Source: Anisakis pegreffii (Eukaryota; Nematoda; Chromadorea; Rhabditida; Anisakidae). Taken from it: a stretch of 64,000 bases of DNA. The position numbers and the translations under genes are program-made. The notes under the pieces are model-generated. The model did no database searches. It saw only the letters and a list, made by a program, of their open reading frames with translations, and was not told where the DNA came from. The DNA is taken from the NCBI GenBank assembly GCA_035041965.1, contig JAPYMA010000148.1:62001-126000 (forward strand), given 5' to 3'. This document shows, piece by piece, positions 1 to 12,900 of the stretch. How positions within the stretch are numbered: position 1 is the first letter of the stretch; each line of letters opens with the position of its first letter.

Positions 1-129
1 GAGGATACCGTCTGAAGCGAGAATACCAAGGCATGTTCCGGCATGAGATATTGCCTCCATTGCATATTCTACTTGATACAAACGTCCTTCCGGTGAAAAT
101 ATCGTTGTTCTCGTATCATAACGTCTTGC
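1..129 (-). CDS. pas-3: Proteasome 20S subunit alpha type-4, partial exon
   Basis: Reading the minus strand from 129 to 1 gives 43 open codons starting [20 protein letters not shown] and continuing with [21 protein letters not shown]. This is the N-terminus of the 20S core alpha-4 subunit (PSMA4; pas-3 in C. elegans): the segment [16 protein letters not shown] is the alpha-subunit signature that forms the outer-ring gate. The acceptor TTTATAG lies at 130-136. The C. elegans protein, as I recall it, begins MARRYD, so the first coding exon may hold only the ATG; one candidate ATG followed by GTTGGT lies near 611-617 on the minus strand, but it is not secure. The rest of the gene is beyond the left edge. 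Family identity is near certain; the gene start is not resolved. Confidence 0.93.
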
Positions 130-2540
130 CTATAAAATTATACTGACATTACTTTGCTTCAAAAGCTACGCAATCAGACGTATTAAACAGGATGACTTTT
201 GAACTCAAATCAAACAAATCAGAAATCGTTTGGATAGTGTCACACCACTTCCTTATAAGGGCCTCACAAACGCTCACGATCAGATAATTTTGCTCTTTCA
301 TTTACTCTATGTGATTTCAGGCATGAAAAGCCTTCAGAACAATTTGAACACCGTCGGTCATTAGGCACGACGCTAGCGAAATCCGTTACAAATCTGCTAT
401 AGCGCCTCACACATCTACATAAAGCAAACAAGCAAATTATGTGGATATGCATGGCGCATCTTCAAATAAACAATCGAATGACTTCATAGAATCCAATTAC
501 TACGATAGCCATAAATGGAAGCTACTCAGAACCATTCCAACAGTTAAAAATATCACAACGTCAGAATCTGATCGAATGCATATTTTCAGATGAAAAGAAG
601 GAAAAGGAACCAACCATTTTTATTTATACTCGTGCGTTTCAGAAGAATTTTCCCCAAAAAGCAACACTGAAATCGAGATCATTTCAAGAAAGTATATGAC
701 AAAAAAAACGCTACAACGACAAACGCTACGATCGTGATAACACTTTCTTAGAACGATCAAACACCTCACCTTCTATAAAACCGTAAAACGTCAAACAATA
801 CAAATTCATTTTTGAGTATGCCAATGAAACGTTTCATAGATTATTAACGAATTTCAAAACATTCATCACCACTTAAATAACGGTAAACAAATGAAGGAAC
901 AGTTCGCGTAACGGCTTCGACTTCTGCCTTGTCGCTATGGTGAGCTTGATCAGGACCTAAGGCTTGACCCTGAGATTCAGTGCTAATCTAACTCTGAGCC
1001 ACGCTAACTGTAGATTAATCGCGAGTGACAATAAACACTCTTCAGCCGCATTTCTTCCGTAAAAGCATATTCCTTCAAACATCAAATTACCATAAGAACC
1101 TCAACGTTTCATGCAAATTTCTCGAATTAAAACTTTCAGAACTTTCAATGGGATAATTTTTGAGCCTGAACAATAAAGCCATCTAAACATAGCAATAATA
1201 ATACCTTACATCCTTACTCTTACTTCTAAATTCTCTAGAAAAAAAAAGAATCTATCCGACTCAGGCAATCGTCGTCACTTTTTCTACATTTACTCATGAA
1301 AACGACCCATACGATCTGAAAAGCACTGAAGAGATCTCCTGAAGATCCCAAATGTGATCATGACTTAGGGAATTTTTACGACTAAAAATCCATCATGAAA
1401 AGCCTTAACGACATGTGGAAAGAGCAGCGGAACGGAAACTGACAACTGACAAGTAAGAAATTCAATTTGAACATACACGGGAAATTCATTGCAATATGAA
1501 AGCATATAGTGGCAATAATGTTAGCAATCAAATAACAAATGCAACTGACTTGTATTTTCAATAGAAATAAACGACTGAAAGCAATTGTTTGTGATTGTTT
1601 TGCATTAATTTTCTTGCTTTGTAAGCATCCATAAGCATGCGAATTCAAAAATTCCCAACACTCTTGTAGTTAAATAAAAAATTAGAAGTTTTAGAAACCA
1701 TTTAATTTTTTAAAAGCCTTTGCAATTTAATTCGTATTCGCATTATGATGACAATTCCGAACGAATGACATCGAACAGTGAACGAATACACGAATACTTC
1801 ATAAACTTAGTTACAGCACTATATATCAAGAATTAGTGATAAACTTGCGTTAGTGATAATACTTTTGTTTGATAGAAGTTAGAAATATATTAGAAGTCAC
1901 GAATCAGATCAAATAATCAGATGAATAATAATAAATAAATAATAATCTGGTCAAATAATCCGGGAAACGATGAGAAAAGGTAACATGAACAGGTGATTAG
2001 ATATAAGCCAAATCATAGCCTGATTCAGTTTCTGTAATATCAATGACACTGGTTCACCAATCGGTTTCGAACGAAACTTTGCCGTGGCGGTTTTCATCTC
2101 CACTCCAGGGGAATGTTTCGCTTGGAACTGAGTGATGAAGCAATGTCACTGATGAAGACAGAACATGAAACAGAGCAGAATCGAGCACAATCGAATATAA
2201 ATGAACGTGATTGATGATAAAATACGGAAAAAGAAATTCAAAAATAAATCTTAATCGCATTTATCCTGTAAGCTCGGTTCAGCCAAAGGTTTGAATCTGA
2301 ATGATACTTCTAAAAAGTAAATCCGAAATATCAAGCACTCATAAATTGCAGTTACAAGGGAGCAGCATTTATCTCAGTCCAACTTCAGACCATCAGCAAT
2401 AATTTGCAATTTGCAATTTTTTGACATCGTCATGTTAACAAGATTCGCCTTTTATCCAGTTGCAATCGGTTTCAATATGAAGTGAGAAATTTTGACGTCA
2501 AAAGGCAAATCAATACCACGATAGTAATATAAACTTACGA
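130..2540. other. Spacer or first intron upstream of pas-3, no gene seen
   Basis: No exon-like open frame with matching splice sites and no recognisable protein was found on either strand. The plus strand is A-rich, as expected if this stretch is transcribed leftward as the pas-3 first intron or 5' region. Short ORFs of up to 88 codons (for example minus 1382-1648) have no protein-like composition. Confidence 0.5.
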
Positions 2541-4850
2541 TTTTCAACTTCAAGCCATCAATGACATATCAAATTTTGTGCACCATCGATCCCTTAGAAC
2601 ATCTGTATTCACAACATCATATTATTGCTAAGCAATTCTGCTTACTTGAAAAGATATAGCCATTTTCAAAAATCCATCACAAAGCTGTAAGGGTTACCAT
2701 CTTCAAGCCTACCGTAATCCCAGATTTGCCCAGTAAGATGTCAGTTTCTGTGGCCCATTCGATTTGGCTGAACCTCTAGATTAACAAAAACATATGTTTT
2801 GCTGAGCAACTCTGCTTTCTTGAGGAGTTATGGATATTTTTAAAAAGCTATCTCAACAAAAAGCACAAAATCCTAACTGATATACATTATATCACTATAG
2901 ATCAACATCAACACGTTACTTTGGCTCTGTAGAGATTACCGTCTTCAAGGTAACCTTACTCTCAGGTTTGCCCAGTAACATGTGAATTTCTTTGCACCAT
3001 TCGATTGCTCAGAATCTTTACTTTAAGAACATCATATGTTTTGCAGAGCAATTATGATTTGATGACGACATATAGCTATTTTCTTAAAGCTATACGGGTT
3101 GCCATCTTCGGGTATACCGTATTTTCAAGTTTGCCTAGTAACATACAAATTTTTTGCACCATTCGATCCGCCGGAATCTCTACATTCAGAAAAACATATA
3201 TTTTGTTGAGCAATTCCGCTTTGTTGAGGAGTTATGGCAATTTTTATAAAGCTATTTCAATAACAAGCGCAAAATCGCTCACTCATATACGTTCTATTAC
3301 TACAGATCAATATCAACACGCTACTATGGCTGTATAGAGGTTACCAATCTTCAAGGTAACTGTACTCTCAGGTTTGCTCGGTATCATATGAATATCTGCA
3401 CACCATTCGATTTCTAAGAACCTCTAGTTTCAGAATATCATGTATTTTGCCGAGCAATTATGATTAAGTGAGCAGATACAGCTTTTTTCTCAATGCTATA
3501 CTGGTGGCCATCTTCCAGCTTACCGTACTCTCACCTTTGCTCAGTAACATACGAATTTCCGTACACCCTTTGATCCATCGGAATCTCTAGGTTCAGAAAA
3601 ACATATATTTTGTTGAGCAATTATGCTTTCTTGAGGAGATATGGCAATTTTTATAAAGCTCAATCAGCAACAAGCGCAAAAGCGATTATTCATATAAGTT
3701 CTATCACTATTGATCAATATCAATACGTTGCTATAGCTCTATAGCGATTACCAACTTCAAGGTAACCGTATTCTCAAGTTTGCCCGGTAACATAGGAATT
3801 TCTTTGCATCATTCGATTGCTCAGAATCTCTACATTCAGAATATCATATATTTTACTGGGCAATTATGTTTAGATGAGCAGATATAGCTATTTTCTCAAT
3901 GATATACGGTTTGCCGTATTCGAGTCTACCGTACCCTCAAGTTTGCCCGATAACATATGGATATTTGTACACCATTCGATCCAACAGGATCTTTCGATTT
4001 CGAAAAACATATATTTTGTTGAGCGATTTTGCTTTCTTGAAGAGATATAGCTATTTTTCTAAAGCCATTTTAATTAGCGCATAGGCACTCGTTCATACAC
4101 ATTGTATCACTACAGATCAATTTTATACATTAATATAGCGCTATAGGCGTTGTGTTTCTCAAGCTACCGGTACTCTGGGGTTTGCCCGGTAACATGTAAA
4201 TTTCTTCGCAGCCTTCGATTGCTCAGAATCTCTATATTGAGAATATCATATATTTTGCCGGGTAATTATGATTAGATGAGCAGATATCGCTATTTTCTCA
4301 AGGCTGTAGCGGTTGCCATCTTCGAGCCTACCGTACCTCAACTTTGCCCGATAATATATGGATATTTGTACACCAATCAGTCCAGCGGCATCTCTAGATT
4401 CTGAAAAACATTTACTTTGTATAGCAATTTTGCTTTCTTGAGGAGATATAGCTATTTTCATAAAACTATATCAACTACAAGCTTAAAATCGCCAATTCAT
4501 ATAAATTCTCTCACTGCAGATCGATTGTGTTACCTTACTATGGCTTTATAGAGGTTAGCAGTCTTCAAGGTAACCCTACTCTCAGGTTTGCCAGGTAAGA
4601 TATAAATATTTTTGCACCATTCAATTGCTTAGACCCTTTACTTTCAGAATATCCTATATTTTGCAGAGAAATTGTGATTTTATGACGAGATACAGCTCTT
4701 TTCTCAATGATTTACGGGTTATCATCTTCCAGCCTATCGCACTTTCAGCTTTGCCCAGTAACGAATGAATTTCTGTACATCGTTCGATCCAGCGGGATTT
4801 CTAGATTCAGAAAAATATGTATTTTGCTGAGCAATTCTGTTCACATATCA
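2540..4850. repeat. Diverged ~405-bp tandem satellite, 5 to 6 copies
   Basis: The landmark CACCATTCGATTGCTCAG or a close variant recurs near 2998, 3403, 3808, 4215 and 4617, a spacing of about 405 bp. A second landmark, ACCATTCGATCC, recurs near 3160, 3569, 3971, 4372 and 4778 with the same period. Each unit therefore has two related halves, each holding a TATATTTTG(C/T)(C/T)GAGCAATT block and a TTTGCCCGGTAACAT block. Copies differ at many positions, so the array is old. Less similar sequence continues to about 5080. ORFs inside the array are by-products of the repeat. Confidence 0.88.
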
Positions 4851-5664
4851 ATAATTTTCTGAACTCATCTCATTTGGTTTGATGGCTCATTGCAATATAT
4901 TTTGTGTGCATTGCTCAATGTGCACGAGGAATTATCAATTTCATGATCATCGTTTTCAATCTAGCGTACTGTCGAGTTTGCGCGGAAGCGTGTCTTGTTC
5001 CCTCAGACATCTGAACCTCCAGATTCTCCGGTTCCAGAAAAGTCTATATGTGGTGGGACGATTTTGCTCGCTATTCGGATATTGTCGATCATTCCGAAAC
5101 GTGCATTTAGAGATGCTTTATGTTATTCATTCAGTAGTTTTATCAGTGTTAGTAATGAAAACTATATATTTTCCTAATCATGGTCTACAAATAATTCAGA
5201 TATGTATTCATCAAGAAATAAGAAATTTGGTGCTGATGCAAGTTCAGAATACATCAGCAAAAATTATTCGTTCATTTTGGCGTGCGAGAAGCTTTCGGTG
5301 AAGTTCCAATTCGTCTAGTCATGTTAAGATTTGAGAAGGTGCGATTGATAGTGTTGAGATTTTGCTGGAATTTTTAAAATCCAAATCTTGATGACGAATG
5401 AGGTCTCACATAATCTTTATTATCATTCCGAGAACTGTACAAAGACACACATACTCTTTACGGTCATATCAGTTCCGGAATTTGTAGATATGGAAGCTCT
5501 GATGGTTGATTCGATATATTGTAGCATGTTTGCAGATAAGAATTTTACTGCAGTGCTCTTGATATTTGTGTTATTTGATAGACCATGAGATGGATACGAT
5601 GAGCATATTAATTTGACGAATTATTTTGCTTTCGAGAGAATCACATCGATGTTAACAAAAAATA

Positions 5665-5862
5665 TTTCAATAACATTGATGCACCGCTCGGTCTCGAGCA
5701 AAAGTTTCCTCCGCGACATACCAATTATCGGTTGTGTCCTTATCTCTCAGCTTATTGTCAGAGGTAGAGACTCAACCAGTGATTAGTACTTCGCGGGTTC
5801 GACTCCCATTCGCGGAGGAAAGCTTTGTTCGAAACCGAGTGCAGTGCTAATGTAGTTGATGT
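5665..5862. repeat. Fold-back element with Pol III B-box-like core
   Basis: The stretch is close to self-complementary. TTTCCTCCGCGA at 5705-5716 pairs with TCGCGGAGGAAA at 5810-5821; the flanks CTCGGTCTCGAGCAAA and TTTGTTCGAAACCGAG also pair, and weaker pairing reaches about 5667 and 5860. Inside the right arm lie AGAGGTAGAGACTC, like a tRNA A box, and GGGTTCGACTCCC, like a tRNA B box, about 40 bp apart. The left arm pairs with the right arm up to the centre, apart from about 20 bp around the B box that is present only on the right. This could be a tRNA-derived element in inverted duplication or a MITE-like fold-back; no functional tRNA cloverleaf is evident. Confidence 0.7.
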
Positions 5863-6044
5863 TGCCGAGCCTGAGCCAGGCTATTATTCGTCTTGTATGT
5901 AATTATCTGTACATCAAATATTTCGTTTATTTCTCGTTGTGGCAATTCGTTTTGACACATTATTTCCATTGCTAATCGAATTGAGATGGGAGAATAAGTA
6001 TTACACGTTCAGTTCATTGGGACAAACAGAAGTGAGATTGAATC

Positions 6045-6400
6045 ATTGATACATTTAACTGGAATAAGAAAATTATCATGACATAACGGGAATGTAATGC
6101 AGCTGGTAGTAATAGGTATGAGAGTGATGAGACATCGTGGGAATCAGATGTAAAAACCGAAGAGAGAATGTGGCAAATGATTAGAGTACAGGAGAACAGC
6201 TTCTGATGGAGGTATCTATTCCGAAGGAATGCACGCATTGTATACTTCCTTGCACAACTCCCCTCCCGTAGTCTATACGTGATTTTTATGTACAATTCCC
6301 GAGATGTCTCATCACTCTCATTCCTGTCACTGTGCACTGTATTACACTTCCATTATATGTTGCTAATTTTCTCATTCATTTCAGTCACATCACCCATTCA
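6045..6400. repeat. Degenerate inverted repeat (old fold-back element)
   Basis: The reverse complement of about 6050-6150 matches 6290-6390. The best shared block is GATGTCTCATCACTCTCAT, followed by similar spacing of TGCATTACATT versus TGTATTACACT and of TAATTTTCTTATTC versus TAATTTTCTCATTC. The arms are separated by about 130 bp. The two opposing ORFs here (minus 6014-6337 and plus 6279-6536) encode look-alike peptides only because of this repeat. Confidence 0.6.
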
Positions 6401-7490
6401 CTCTCAATCCTTATTCTTCAACGATTCTGTTATCCACTCATTTCTTATCCTCATAACTTCAACATGTTCAGCTTTTCAATCCGATGGAACTGTAATGAGT
6501 GTTTTGGCAGTTCAAGACCGAGCTATCCTCAACTAATAATATATCTATTTATGCCGCGTTCACATGTGATTATGAGATATCAGTGGATTACTTCCTCGTA
6601 CTCTCGCAGAAACTTGATTCATTTTTGTGAATCGATTGTTAATTTTCATACATTGACGACATATTACTTTCCATTGTAGTTTATTCTACGTTTCTATCAG
6701 TTCATAGTTCAAATCTCTCGTATTTACTGATCAGATTAGCTTGATTAATTGTTCTTTGTTTATTTTCAAATTCATTTAACAGATATACGTCGTAATTATT
6801 TAATTGACGACATAATGAATCGTTTAAAGTTTTGAGGTATATATCGTGCAAATGTATCATAATTTGGAGTTATTTCCCGCGTTGTGTTTCGATTCATTCA
6901 AGTCATGTCATCACATTTGTTAATAGTGTTAATAAAGCCTATTAAAATTGTGATAATCGATTCGAATGATTCCAGAAACGCTATTCACCATACGCGAATT
7001 TTTTTCCATAAAGTCGGTATTTATCGATATCAGCAGTTTGTTTGAAGTGTCGTGCGTTAATGTTAAACATCTGTCAAATGAAACATGCTATTCATTCATC
7101 AGTCATTCATGTTTTTAGGCAATTTGAGACCATTCTTTTGTTCGAGTTAACTTAGCTTCCAGATTTACCGTTTATTTGCAGATTTGTCGTTTATCACAGA
7201 GTTTAGGCGTAATGGATCAACTGATATAAGGATCAGTATTTTTGTTCATCACCAGTGAGCATTATTTACGAGATACATTTTGCTGGAATCGCTGTTTTAA
7301 TGAAACGATGATTGATGTGTTGAAATTGTAATGTTGCGGATGTTTTTATTATACTTTATGATGAGATTGTTTATTAGTGAATGATTGAAGTTGTGAATGA
7401 AGATGAGTGTTGGGCATAAAAAATTTGATTTTTATTTGTGTGCTTTCAGCCTCGAAGCACCAGCATAACGACACACCTTAATCAGTATCA

Positions 7491-7539
7491 CGTCCTGCCC
7501 AGACGACTGGCAGTCACAGGGCATTCTGTAAGCAGGACG
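7491..7539. other. Hairpin with 8-bp perfect stem
   Basis: CGTCCTGC at 7491-7498 is exactly complementary to GCAGGACG at 7532-7539. Inside the loop a smaller CCAG...CTGG pair is possible. The block is GC-richer than its surroundings. No RNA family was recognised; it could be the remnant of a tRNA-like or other structured repeat. Confidence 0.35.
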
Positions 7540-9920
7540 ACGGTATAGATTTTTTAAAGGGAATTTCATCCGCGCCTATGCAAAGGGTCATGAATCATTC
7601 CATTTAAATGCGATTCTAACGCTCCACGCATAACTAAACGATTTTTATACAAGCAAAAAATTTATACAATTTTTATAAAATTTATGCAACAAGTTATACA
7701 ATTTTATACGATCAGATTTTTGTACAATCAAAAGAAAACTAATAAGAAGATTGAATTCGTTGAACGTGAAAAATATTACAGAAAAACAAATTCATAATGA
7801 ACGACTGTCTCACCAAAGAGCTTAAAAAACTTACAAAATGCAATGTGAAGATACAATATCACAAAATTACATCAGATAACTTAATAATTTTTTCCGTCTA
7901 GAATCAATTTGAGTGGGCAGTTCATAATTCAGCCTGTCGTGCACAAGCAGCTCTACCGAAAAACATGAAAACCATTCGAAATAACGAAGAATTGGCCAAC
8001 GTTTACATTAGAGAAATATCAAAACATTCGAAGTTCGCTTAAAAAACAATAAAATTACAAGACTTCACAGGAATCAGTTCCATGAACTCGGCAGCACTCA
8101 AGATAAAGTATTACCAGTACAAGACAGTAATTGTAACGGAATTTCAAACCTGATTTGATCCATTTTCTTTTCTTCATTTCTAAAAATACTTCTTCCTTCG
8201 TTGCCGACTGTTCGACGCAATTCGAATCGTTGCCCTCCTCAACTGTTTACGAATACAGATCTGAAACTCCGACATACAGTTAATTACTCAAAATTACATT
8301 ACGGGGATCAGTAGCGATTTCGGGATGAGAACTTTGAAAGTTGTAATGCAGTTGGTGCTTTGCATGCCAAACACATGCACACTTTGGAGAGAATGAATAG
8401 TAATGCAGATGAGCACATTGATAAGATGATGACTGTTATTGTTTCATGACTGAAAAGTTGTTGAGCTGATGAATATGGAATGAACGTGAACAAAATAACA
8501 ATGCATTACTAATTATACACTATGCTTTCACCGTGCGTTTTAGATGGACACACTTAACACTCAACAGAATATGTATTTCAGTAAGAGTTTTGTTGATTAC
8601 AAGAAATACATTATGAAATGAATGCACATCTTTGGTGTATTCTAATGTTTGATGCAGAAACTTTGATGAATACTGCTGAACGTTCATTCGAAATGCATCA
8701 ATTTATTTGTGTTCCACAAATAATGACTCAAAAAATCTATTGCATTATTTGTTGGGTGAATATTTTAGTGACTTTCAGGCATACCACCTAACTTTTCAGA
8801 TGTATGCTAGGACACTACAAACATTCAAGTTCAATGATATCCTCTAATTTTGTGATATCTTCTTACTTGCATGTTAGGCATTCATTTGATCGCATAAGTG
8901 GGTCGCTTCAACTCATTCATCCTTTTGCTTCTTCATCTTTTAGGTGTCAAGAATGAACTTTATCATCCAGTGTCACGGTAGTTTGTGAGCGAATGTATTT
9001 TTGACGGTTTGATGTTGTTATAGTAGGCACGTACAAGACAGCTTTTATTCACTTAAAATGGGCAATTCCAATTGGAGAATTGGATGCGTTCATGCATCAT
9101 TGGACGCATCATTAGTGCTGAATCCACGAAGTTTCCACAAAAAAATAAAACAATTTTCATTTCAACTTCTAGTCTGTCATTGCTTTCTCTCGCAGCAATA
9201 AAATCAACCAAATTCTTCGTAAATATTTAGAAGATTCGATCAATTCTAAACAAATTTCGCCAACATTGTGAGCACAACTGCTGAAAGGAATTCTCTTGAG
9301 TAGGACGTGTATGTGTATCATTTGTCTTTAAGGCGTTGTTTCATTGTTGCTTTCACTATTGTTGTTGTTTATCGCCATCAGACTAATAATCGTATTTATG
9401 AAGAGCTACTCTTATCTTCTCAAATGGGGAATGCTTATTAATGTCTCATAATTTGTTCTGAATTGCTGCCTAATTGCACAGTCATCCTCTCGACGTTCAC
9501 GCAGCTTATGCACCACTCATCGACGACTGACTGATGCTAATTATTTGTGGATAATCATCAGAACAGATGAATGTCCGTTGAGATTTGATACAGCTGATGT
9601 TCCATCCTCTGTTGAGCAATTTGTGAATATGAACATGATCTTCGATTATGACATTATTCATTCATTGCCAATATATACACATACATAACACTTTGTTTTA
9701 TAAAACAAAACTGATAAAGACCATCTGCACTTAAATACCGAATTTTGAAAACACGTCTTCATAATAAAGTATGCGCAACATTTCGTTTGATAAGTCTCAA
9801 AACTAGCATTTTCTATAAACCATACGTGAAGCGCAGATATTTCAGAGATTTTTGGTAGATTGATTGACTCGAGATGTTTTTATTTAGTTATGAATTAATA
9901 ATGTATGCATGTGTTTCAAT

Positions 9921-9928
9921 AGTTTCAG
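9921..9928 (+). promoter_or_regulatory. Candidate 5' acceptor for ptl-1 leader
   Basis: AGTTTCAG lies 39 nt upstream of the ptl-1 start codon at 9968. In nematodes such a site is the expected target for spliced-leader trans-splicing; it could equally be the acceptor of a 5'-UTR intron. The sequence alone cannot decide between these. Confidence 0.5.
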
Positions 9929-9967
9929 GTTTTCGGTAGCATTCAATTGGTATCGTTGGATCGCACG

Positions 9968-12900
9968 ATGGATGATCATAATCAGAATGATCTTGAAGAG
10001 CAACTCGAACAAGCCTCAGTTCGGGTACAAATATGGTCTCTTCGATTGAAAGTATTTTACTGACTAGAATCTGTTAAGAAACACAAAAAAGGCACGTTGG
10101 AAGTGAACGAGTCTTTTCGTAACGGCGGAGAAATATACATACATCACATTGATGGAAGCATTCGAAGGTCATTCTGATTCTCACGGATGGTACAGAAAAT
10201 TATCAATGCTATTCGAATCGTTTTAATATTTAAGAACATCTTAATTAGTGTTGTTATTTGATAAGTAATGTTTTATGGTAGCCTCATTATTAGAATTTCA
10301 AAGCTTTTGGAATGCATATTACTGATATTCTTAGATGAGCAACATCGGTACCGTCTGAGATTATAAATGCATAGATGGAAGCTGGTGCATGACATAAATG
10401 ATTTAACTTAATCGTATGCAATTAATTCTTCCCTAAAAACAGTTCGCTTAGTTGTTCCCTCCAAATTCGATAGAAATTCATTATCGTTTAAATGATTGTT
10501 CAATTGTCACAATTCACGCCATTCGTTCAGTCACACGTTCATAACAACACATCGCTTTGCTTTTCACCATCAATCACTCACCACTGAAAAACAAATTAAC
10601 ACAACACACTGAAGTGCGATTGCTAATTCCCGCTGAATTTCAGCAATTTATTCTCAGTTTTTGTTCACTGCAGCTTTCGAGCACTCACTAATGTTCACTT
10701 GGATTCCTTAGAATTCCATTAACTGCAGATTTTGAATCAACATCTGTAGAGGTCGCTGTGAATGTACAGTCTGCTTATTGGTTCCTCCGGTCGCAGTCGT
10801 CGTCACCTAGGAATGATGTGAATTCATAGAAATTCCAATCAGAATTCTAAGAAATTATTAAGCTAATAAATTCTGTGTGCAATTAATACGAAATGGTCTC
10901 TTTTTATTTCGGTGCTTTGAATGATTGCGTGAGTGGTGCAAATCATCACTGATCAAGAATGCTAACAATAAGTGTCATAGCGTTTATTTGAAGAAATAGA
11001 ATATGCATTCACTAACAATATTACAAATGCATTCATTCCCTTAATTTGCTCTACAGCAAAGCGAATGATGGTTATACAAATTTATGTATGCGCATATATA
11101 ATGTCTATTCATTCATTAACAAAGTACATAGTTTTAACGATATGTAAATATAACATAGTACGGTATGATTACGTTAAGTGGACAATAATATTGAATGGGA
11201 TATTAGAAGGATGTATGGGAATCGATAACTGTATAATCCAGGTGATTAATGAGCTTTCGAGAGAATGTGCGTTGCTCTGAATTTGAACACTGAACGGTAT
11301 TTATTACTTTGTGATTATAATCAAATATTCAAATTCATTATGGGTCAACTGAATTTATGCATCAAAACACGGTCATTGTTCACGATGATCATAAAAGAAT
11401 AATGCGACAACACTTAAGAATCATAAACCTATTTAAGTAATAATTGTAACCATAACAAGAGCACAATCCAAAACTATAATAATTGTTATCAACGTACATC
11501 CCGCATAAGATTATTCCCTACGACCTGCATTGTTGTCATGTTACCTTCACTCAATATGAGTTATTGCAGATAGAAACACAATCAGCTGATGGCGATGAAA
11601 ACGATCGACAATCTTTACATGAAGTTGATGATACAGAAAATGAGGATGATACCTATGTGGATGATAATAATAACATCGATATTGATGATGTCAACGAGGA
11701 ATTGAATGAAGAAAATTGTACAAGTGAGAGTTTATTTAGAACAGAAAAGGAAGTAGTTGAAAGAATGGAGGAGTGCGATCACATCGAGACTGAAGAGGAT
11801 GGCGATAATGATTTTGAGAAGGAATCAGAAGGACTTGGAAATGAAGCAATTGAATGCGACAGTGATGAAAATGAAGATGACGAGCAGTCACCGTCGACAG
11901 ATAATGAAACAATTCATTCGGATATAGAACGAGAATTTAATGGTGATGAGCAACAATCACAACAAGGTTCGTATGAAGACATCCTTATTGAACATTACTT
12001 CAAACCTATGCGTTCTTCGTTCGTCATTGTCTCATGTGTTTGTTATTGCCTCGTTGCCAGATTAAGTTCGACTCCTTTAGAGGTACATTTTAAACGAAAC
12101 CGAATAATTGTTCAATTAACATAACTTCAACTTAATCGCTCTTGGTCAAAGATACATCACTCTGATCCAATGATTCTCATAGAGTTTTACCCATTTTGGA
12201 TAATTTGGAGATGTCAAGGGATAATGGAGGGGTCGAGAAATTAGTATTTCGTGAAGTTTTTATGTTACGATAGAACGCCATTGTGATGGTGTTTTTTAAC
12301 TCGGGTATGTAAATGCGGCTAGTTGTTGGCAACACTCTTTATTCTCCTATTTTCTGTGTATCATTAGCTCGTAAGCGCCTAACAGGGTTTTCATTCTTTT
12401 CCTTGCTGCTATGGATTTTATCGCCAAAAGTGTTCTCTTTTGCTGATTACTCATTCATTTCACTCAACAATTAAAGTGATCATTTGATTGTCGAACGTTG
12501 GTGAGCAATGAAATTTTATAGCTGTATTGTTGATTTCGGCTGTCAACACTCGTCAACGTATCCAGTAAATGTTATATGCTACAAAATAATGAGTTGATTC
12601 GAAGTGTGAAGTGAAATGAGACGAAGTGAATGAGAAAAAGTCATCAAGAGAAAGATATTCGCATGTAATAGCTATGAGAGTGAACACAACACGTCCGAAA
12701 AGAATGAGAATTCATCTAAATCAATTTGAAGTGAGTGTGTCACAGACAATAGCTTTTCATGCAGTCATAAACGATTGCAGTACTCAAGAACGCAACGGTC
12801 TAATATTAAGAGAAGGCCCAGCGATGTCGATTACCATCATGAATGTGCTAACAAGATTGAACGTGATGGTCATCTGAACATAACATATGCGATTTCCATA

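Larger units (their letters stand above)
5863..9920. other. Spacer left of ptl-1, no gene seen
   Basis: No coding exon could be supported. The stretch holds a degenerate inverted repeat (about 6045-6400), a GC-richer hairpin at 7491-7539, an A-rich segment around 7620-8320, and many scattered ATTCATTC-like words. Any promoter of the ptl-1 pre-mRNA would lie in its right part, but no core promoter motif is distinctive enough to call. Confidence 0.5.

Noticed and set aside
117..150. ATGTCA...TATAG directly upstream of the pas-3 exon as its first exon
   Set aside because: It would need an intron of about 14 nt; the frame without splicing meets TAA.
4879..5301. 140-codon plus-strand ORF with many Cys and His
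   Set aside because: It overlaps a degraded copy of the ~405-bp satellite unit (TACTGTCGAGTTTGCGCGG, then CCAGAAAAGTCTATATG), has no recognisable domain, and its composition follows the repeat.
6014..6536. Two opposing ORFs encoding similar hydrophobic peptides
   Set aside because: The similarity comes from a DNA inverted repeat; neither ORF has splice-site or family support.
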